This document shows, in pieces, positions 7,044 through 12,864 of a stretch of 12,864 nucleotides of DNA (position 1 is the first letter of the stretch; every line of letters starts with the position of its first letter). This stretch comes from Salinisphaera sp. UBA6602 (lineage in GTDB: Bacteria > Pseudomonadota > Gammaproteobacteria > Nevskiales > Salinisphaeraceae), in contig DJIE01000089.1 in NCBI GenBank assembly GCA_002433465.1, positions 6,197 through 19,060 of the forward strand, written 5' to 3'. Made by a program: the position numbers and the translations under genes. The notes beneath the pieces were generated by a model. The model did not search any database. It had not been told where the DNA came from and saw nothing but the letters and a program-made list of their open reading frames with translations.

Positions 7044-7681
7044 TCGCGAACGGCGTCGAAATCGTTGGCCAGCTGGACACGTACAAGCGCCGCGACCAGG
7101 CGCACGTAGTCGGACTGCGACACCTGCCGGGACAGCGTCTCGGCGTCGTCGCCGAGGCCGAGCTTGCCTGCCGCTTTCAAGGTGGCCTTGTCGGCAAACG
7201 GGTAGAACTCCGGCCAGGCCGCCTGTGCTTCGCGCAGGAATATCGCCGCACCGACCGGCCCGATGCCCTTGAATGCGGTGAGTTTCTTGATCGCCGTATC
7301 GGTATCGCCATCGGCCGCGGTACGCAAGCGACGCAGATCGCCGTCGTATTCCGAGCGCAGCGTGTCGTTGAAGTCCGCGAGCTGGGTCGCGGTCTTCTCG
7401 TCGACGCGCGCATAGCCGGCGCCGTTCAGCACCTCGACGCGCTGCGACCAGCTGCTGGCGGCGAGCTTGTCCGGCGTGGTCCAGCCGGCATCGGCCATTG
7501 CACGCGCGCCGCGCATGGCGATATCTGCCTGCACCGGCGCGCTGGTCAGCATGGCCAGACACAACAGACGAAACAACGGCGACGGCGTATTGCGCTCGAT
7601 ATCGATACCCAGCTCGGCGGCGAAGGTCTGCCCGTGCCGATCAAGCAGGGCCGATACGATAGGGGAGCCGGTTTCGCTCAT
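7025..7681 (-). CDS. HhH (endonuclease III-like) protein, atypical DNA glycosylase fold
   Basis: From the ATG at 7681 the product is 218 residues. A start 12 codons upstream (7717) is also open, but that extension does not look like protein and the context at 7681 is better (GGCGAGA upstream). The sequence has the all-helical layout of HhH-GPD base-excision glycosylases: SPLFRLLCLAMLTSAPVQADIA (34-55 region), a middle region with DKLAASSW and LNGAGYARVDEKTATQLADF, and a helix-hairpin-helix AFKGIGPVGAAIFLRE (136-151). The Lys used for catalysis in endonuclease III is not found in the hairpin (GIGPVGAA), and there is no Cys cluster for the Fe-S centre. D164, in YPFADKATLK, lies where the conserved catalytic Asp of the superfamily is expected. 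It could be a monofunctional glycosylase or a DNA-binding relative without glycosylase activity. The gene is divergent from the PanE-like gene. Confidence 0.72.
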   Translation of the reverse strand: MSETGSPIVSALLDRHGQTFAAELGIDIERNTPSPLFRLLCLAMLTSAPVQADIAMRGARAMADAGWTTPDKLAASSWSQRVEVLNGAGYARVDEKTATQLADFNDTLRSEYDGDLRRLRTAADGDTDTAIKKLTAFKGIGPVGAAIFLREAQAAWPEFYPFADKATLKAAGKLGLGDDAETLSRQVSQSDYVRLVAALVRVQLANDFDAVREAAGPR

Positions 7682-7785
7682 GACAGTCTCGCCGGGTATG
7701 CAAACAAGGTCCCGCATTGTCGCAAACCCGGCCTTGCTTTCTGCGGCGCCATAATGGACGTCTTCAGTCTGTCGAGGACCCGGCC
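7682..7785. promoter_or_regulatory. Divergent intergenic region, HhH gene and PanE-like gene
   Basis: This 104-bp spacer separates two genes read outward, so it should carry promoters for both. I found no convincing -10/-35 pair. GAGGAC at 7774-7779 is the probable ribosome site for the gene starting at 7786. Confidence 0.3.
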
Positions 7786-8676
7786 ATGTCCAGCCCCGCC
7801 GCCCCGCACTGGTTTCTTGCCGGCGCGGGCCACATCGGCACGCTTGCCGCCCACTATCTGCAACGCGCCGGCCACCGCGTAAGCGTCTTGCGTACGAGCG
7901 CCCGCGCGCCCATCGAAGCGACCCTGCATTTCCACGGCGACGGGCAGCGCCGGCACATCACGCTGGACGTGCACACGCCGGCCACGCTGGCGGCACCGAT
8001 CGAACACCTGATCGTGGCCTGCAAGACACCGTATACGGCCAATGCGCTGGCCGGCTGCCCGCTCGCCGACGATGCCACTGTGCTCCGACTGCAGAACGGC
8101 ATGGGCAGCCTGGACGGGCTGCTGGCACCGACCACGCGCCTGATCGAGACGGTCACCACGAACGCGGTGACGGGCACGCCGACCGTGCATGAGGTGGTGG
8201 CCGAAAATCACAGCTGGATGGGCGACGGCGGGCGACCGCCAGCCTGGTTCGAGGCAGTAGCGAACGCCTGGCCGGGTCTGCTGTGGGCCGACGATATCCG
8301 CAGCGCACAGTGGCGCAAGCTGGTGGCCAACGCTGCCATCAATCCGCTGAGCGCGCTTTACGACGTGCCAAACGGCGCTCTGGTCGACCGGGCCGACCTG
8401 CGTGCTTGTATGCAGCGCGTGGTCGCCGAGGCCGATATGCTCTTGAGCGCACTCGACGCCGACTGGCCGGGCGATTCGCTTGCCGCGGTCGAAGACGTCG
8501 CTCGGGCCACCGCGGCCAATACATCGTCGATGCGGGCTGACCTGCAGCGCGGCGCGGTGACCGAAATCGATGCAATCAATGGCTGGCTGGTGGCCAAGGG
8601 CGCACGCCTGGGCATGGAAATGCCGGTCAACACCGCCCTGGTCGAACGGATCCGTAGAGCGCGGCACCACGAGTAA
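7786..8676 (+). CDS. Ketopantoate reductase family (PanE/ApbA) oxidoreductase
   Basis: The protein is 296 residues from the ATG at 7786, which has GAGGAC 6 bases upstream; the frame is open further upstream but is not protein-like. The N-terminal Rossmann fold has GAGHIG (13-18), the NADP(H)-binding GxGxxG motif, then VACKTPYT (78-84 region) and LQNGMGS (102-108). The C-terminal domain has QWRKLVANAAINPLSALYDV, with K178 at the place of the catalytic Lys of PanE, and the family signature SSMRADLQRGAVTEIDAING (247-266) with E260. The expected reaction is NADPH-dependent reduction of 2-dehydropantoate to pantoate in pantothenate/CoA synthesis. No other pan gene is nearby and many bacteria carry several PanE paralogues, so it may reduce another 2-oxo acid; I therefore give no symbol. 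Followed after 55 bp by the HDOD-GGDEF gene on the same strand. Confidence 0.87.
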   Translation: MSSPAAPHWFLAGAGHIGTLAAHYLQRAGHRVSVLRTSARAPIEATLHFHGDGQRRHITLDVHTPATLAAPIEHLIVACKTPYTANALAGCPLADDATVLRLQNGMGSLDGLLAPTTRLIETVTTNAVTGTPTVHEVVAENHSWMGDGGRPPAWFEAVANAWPGLLWADDIRSAQWRKLVANAAINPLSALYDVPNGALVDRADLRACMQRVVAEADMLLSALDADWPGDSLAAVEDVARATAANTSSMRADLQRGAVTEIDAINGWLVAKGARLGMEMPVNTALVERIRRARHHE

Positions 8677-8731
8677 AGTTTCCCGCCGGCCCGGCCGATA
8701 GCGCGTACCCCGGGGGAGAGTTTGAACGCCT

Positions 8732-10279
8732 ATGGACATCACGATCGAAAACCAGCTGCGGCTGTGTCCCACGCTGCCGACCATTTCAAGCGTGGCGCTG
8801 CGCATCATCAAGGTTGGCCGCAATCCGGATATCGATCTCGCGGAAGTGGCCAACCTGCTATCCAACGATCCGGCGCTTGCCACCAAGACGCTGCGCATGG
8901 CGAATTCGCCGCTGTACATGCGCGGCCGCCAGGCCCGCAATCTGCACCAGGCAGTCACCGTGCTCGGGCTCAACGCCACGGTAAGCGTGGCACTGAGCTT
9001 TTCGTTGAGCACCTCCCTGCGCAACACGAAGACCGCCGGTATCGATCTCGACCGCTACTGGCGGCGGGCACTGCTGTCGGCGTTGGCTGCACGCCTGCTC
9101 GGCGAATATCAGAAAATCTACGCGCCGGAAGAACTCTTTCTCGCCGGCTTGCTGCAGGATCTGGGCATGCTCGCGCTCGATGCGGCCATGCCCGAAACCT
9201 ATGGTCAGCTCAAGCATATCGTGCACAACCACGACACCCTGCCCGCCTACGAGCGCGAGCTTGTGGGTACAGACCACTGCGACGCCGGCGCCTGGCTGAT
9301 GGAGGAGTGGGGGCTGCCGGACTATCTGCCCCTGGCCACCCGCGCCAGCGACGATCTTTCCCGGGTGGACATACCCGAAGACCTGGAAACCTTTGTCGGC
9401 TGCGTGGCGGTATCCGGACGCATTGCCGAAATCTATCTGGCCGAAGACACCCAGGCCGCGACCGCTGCTGCCGTGCGCAGCGCGCGATCCTGTCTGAACA
9501 TGAATCCCGACCAGCTCAGCGAAGTGCTCAGCCGCATGGCCGATGCCCTGCCGGACGTCGAAACGCTGTTCGACCTGACCGTTCTGTCGCCGCCCCAGGC
9601 ACTGGGCCTGACCGACCAGGCCCGCGAACTGTTGGCCACGCGCAATCTTCAGTTGTTGCGCTCGGCCACCGAAGTGCAGGACCGCGAGCAGGCCTTCCGT
9701 CAGCAAGCCGACCGCCTGGACTATATCTCGCGCCAGGATGCCCTCACCGGCATCTTCAACCGGCGTCATTTCGACGAGGCGTTCGGCAGTCACTTCGCCC
9801 GTGCCAAGACCGAAAACTATCCGCTGAGCCTGGCCTATCTCGATCTCGACCATTTCAAGGCGGTCAACGACCGCCATGGCCACCCGGTGGGCGACCGGAT
9901 TCTGGCCGCGATCGCCAAGAGCATTCAGAAGCAGCTGCGCGAAAACGATCTGTTCGCCCGCTATGGCGGCGAAGAGTTCGTACTCCTGTTGCCCGGCATG
10001 GATCAGCCCGGCGCGAAGAAGATCCTGGTGCGCCTGTGCGACGGTATCGCCGAACTGGCGCACCCGCTGGATAACGGCGAATCTCTGACCGTGACGCTCT
10101 CGGCCGGGATTGCGACTTTTCCCGGCGACGGCATCCATTCATCACGACAGCTGATGCAAGCCGCCGACGAGGCGCTCTACGCCGCCAAGCAGCGCGGCCG
10201 CAATCGCGTGGTACTGGCCGATGCCACGACCCGCAAGAGCAGCGATAACAACGATCACAGCGGCGGACGGCCTGCCTAG
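8732..10279 (+). CDS. HDOD-GGDEF regulator, probable diguanylate cyclase
   Basis: The protein has 515 residues and no signal peptide or membrane helix, so it should be cytoplasmic. Residues about 10-210 are an HDOD domain: LCPTLPTISSVALRII, DIDLAEVANLLSNDPALATK, a run of SP/LHQAVTVLGLN, and LLQDLGMLAL where true HD phosphodiesterases carry the His-Asp pair. A linker and short coiled coil (about 295-330) lead to the GGDEF domain (about 330-500) with DALTGIFNRRHFD, DLDHFKAVNDRHGH, and the active-site ARYGGEEFVLLL (GGEEF at 412-416). The inhibitory c-di-GMP site RxxD is present (R403-E404-N405-D406), five residues before GGEEF. The domain therefore looks able to make c-di-GMP and to be product-inhibited; HDOD probably senses or binds partners. 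The ATG at 8732 lies 13 bases after GGGGGAG (8712-8718), a long spacing. The next gene on the same strand is an Aer-like receptor. Confidence 0.92.
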   Translation: MDITIENQLRLCPTLPTISSVALRIIKVGRNPDIDLAEVANLLSNDPALATKTLRMANSPLYMRGRQARNLHQAVTVLGLNATVSVALSFSLSTSLRNTKTAGIDLDRYWRRALLSALAARLLGEYQKIYAPEELFLAGLLQDLGMLALDAAMPETYGQLKHIVHNHDTLPAYERELVGTDHCDAGAWLMEEWGLPDYLPLATRASDDLSRVDIPEDLETFVGCVAVSGRIAEIYLAEDTQAATAAAVRSARSCLNMNPDQLSEVLSRMADALPDVETLFDLTVLSPPQALGLTDQARELLATRNLQLLRSATEVQDREQAFRQQADRLDYISRQDALTGIFNRRHFDEAFGSHFARAKTENYPLSLAYLDLDHFKAVNDRHGHPVGDRILAAIAKSIQKQLRENDLFARYGGEEFVLLLPGMDQPGAKKILVRLCDGIAELAHPLDNGESLTVTLSAGIATFPGDGIHSSRQLMQAADEALYAAKQRGRNRVVLADATTRKSSDNNDHSGGRPA

Positions 10280-10293
10280 TCGATATCGTACCG

Positions 10294-10323
10294 CGCCGGC
10301 ATGACGTACAGCGCATGCCGGCG
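10294..10323 (+). terminator. Perfect 10-bp hairpin after the HDOD-GGDEF gene
   Basis: CGCCGGCATG (10294-10303) and CATGCCGGCG (10314-10323) are exact inverted copies around a 10-base loop, 14 bases after the stop codon. The position suits a transcription terminator or an mRNA 3'-end stabiliser. No T-run follows, so it would be a non-canonical terminator. Confidence 0.5.
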
Positions 10324-10489
10324 TCTGCGCCTTCGACACACGACGGCCGCTGCGCGTAAACCGTGTACCGCGTCGGGCGAATGGCTCGACGTGGTCGATC
10401 TCAGGCATGCCACATAGCAATCGCTCTCTGGCGCGCGCATAAGGCCCGTGCCAGGCCGGCGCCACCCTTTCCGCATCGTGGCGCAATCA

Positions 10490-10513
10490 CGGTCGCTCGC
10501 GCGGCAGCGACCG
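10490..10513. repeat. Perfect 8-bp inverted repeat in the intergenic stretch
   Basis: CGGTCGCT (10490-10497) and AGCGACCG (10506-10513) flank an 8-base GC-rich spacer. It is not next to any gene end. It may be part of a structured RNA or a protein-binding site, or be due to chance. Confidence 0.35.
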
Positions 10514-10802
10514 CCCATGTCCGATCCAGGCTCTGCACCGGCAGCCATTGATCCGACAACAGCTTTCGCGATGCGAGCTATCCGCGTGATGTTCGCACCC
10601 CCTGCACGAGCCCGGCACGCGCGGTGCAGCGGCTTCGCAGAATGCGAGTCGATCGATGAGCAGACTGCAATCCCGGTCGCTATTCGTTTTTTAGTTTGCA
10701 AAAACCCCCAGCGGCGAATCAAACCATATGTTTTTCAAATAATTACAATCTCGAAACTTCATAGGTCTTTCGCAAAGCGCAAATCGCTGGCCTTGCGCAG
10801 GC

Positions 10803-10830
10803 TAAAGAACTGCAAAATGCCAGCCGTATT
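10803..10830 (+). promoter_or_regulatory. Candidate sigma-28 (FliA) promoter of the chemoreceptor gene
   Basis: TAAAG (10803-10807) and GCCGTATT (10823-10830) resemble the flagellar sigma-28 elements TAAAG and GCCGATAA. The distance between TAAA and GCCG is 16 bases, one more than the usual 15, and the second half of the -10 element departs from consensus. Transcription would begin near 10838, giving a leader of about 55 bases. Chemoreceptor genes are commonly under sigma-28, which supports the call. Confidence 0.4.
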
Positions 10831-10892
10831 ACCCCTTCATGCAGTGCATTCGGTACGCCCTGCACCTATAGAAACAATTGGAAGGGGACTTT

Positions 10893-12864
<1,972 letters not shown>

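Larger units (their letters stand above)
10280..10892. other. Long non-coding stretch before the chemoreceptor gene
   Basis: These 613 bp hold no convincing gene. Open frames on both strands are Arg-rich, lack conserved patterns and end inside neighbouring genes. The first 400 bp are GC-rich with two perfect hairpins (annotated separately). From about 10680 the sequence is clearly richer in A and T, with GTTTTT (10686-10691) able to pair with AAAAAC (10700-10705). The last 100 bp hold a candidate sigma-28 promoter and the ribosome site of the chemoreceptor gene (AAGGGG, 10882-10887). A small RNA or the remains of a decayed gene are possible; I cannot show either. Confidence 0.5.

Noticed and set aside
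7678..9027. A 449-codon minus-strand frame spanning the PanE-like gene and the start of the HDOD-GGDEF gene
   Set aside because: It crosses two well-supported plus-strand genes and has low-complexity, domain-free sequence.
8858..10138. A 426-codon minus-strand frame opposite the HDOD-GGDEF gene
   Set aside because: The plus strand carries intact HDOD and GGDEF motifs; the antisense frame is Gly/Gln/His-rich without any motif.
10142..10486. A minus-strand frame with the peptide EIDHVEPFARRGTR, faintly like an HNH-type core
   Set aside because: It runs into the HDOD-GGDEF gene, has no second His/Asn motif, and the rest is not protein-like. It could still be a gene remnant.
10744..10749. TACAAT in the AT-rich segment as a -10 box
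   Set aside because: No recognisable -35 element at suitable spacing; AT-rich sequence makes such hexamers common.
10867..10872. TATAGA as a sigma-70 -10 box for the receptor gene
   Set aside because: It would place the transcript start within the ribosome site, and no -35 box lies 16-18 bases upstream.

Overview
The window is GC-rich, densely coded bacterial DNA. The gene content points to a Gram-negative, probably motile proteobacterium, most likely a gammaproteobacterium: an Aer-type aerotaxis receptor, an HDOD-GGDEF protein, a lipid-linked sugar transfer cassette of the ArnC/ArnT kind, a DUF3465 protein and a SHOCT protein. There is no rRNA, tRNA or other good taxonomic marker, so the genus is open; a halophile such as Salinisphaera is only a guess. 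I saw no IS element, CRISPR array, tRNA or phage gene.

Layout. (1) Positions 1-2170, minus strand: a three-gene operon, read right to left. It holds a GT2 polyprenyl-phosphate sugar transferase, a 99-residue LAB_N membrane protein and a GT39/ArnT-like membrane glycosyltransferase that runs off the left edge. The first two genes overlap by 8 nt and the last two are 1 nt apart. A PAP2 phosphatase diverges from this operon (2370-3074). (2) 3076-4611, minus: a secreted right-handed beta-helix protein, tail to tail with the PAP2 gene with one base between the stops. (3) 4742-7006, plus: a DUF3465 exported protein, an epoxide-hydrolase-like alpha/beta hydrolase and a SHOCT-domain protein. (4) 7025-7681, minus: an HhH (endonuclease III-like) protein without the usual catalytic Lys or Fe-S cysteines. 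(5) 7786-10279, plus: a PanE/ApbA-type ketopantoate reductase, then an HDOD-GGDEF regulator with an intact GGEEF site and I-site. (6) 10280-10892: a non-coding stretch of about 610 bp with two perfect hairpins, an AT-rich part and a possible sigma-28 promoter. (7) 10893-12638, plus: an Aer-like PAS-HAMP-MCP receptor, then a hairpin. (8) From 12734 to the right edge: the beginning of a reading frame that carries only the MCP signalling tip, apparently a 5'-truncated second chemoreceptor.

How they may work together. The GT2-LAB_N-GT39 trio looks complete for making a polyprenyl-phosphate sugar, possibly moving it across the inner membrane, and transferring it to a periplasmic acceptor such as lipid A. 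The PAP2 enzyme could recycle the lipid carrier or act on the same lipid. At the right end, an FAD-PAS aerotaxis receptor and a diguanylate cyclase lie side by side, which would suit control of swimming and settling by redox or energy state. Both readings are inferences from gene order and domains.
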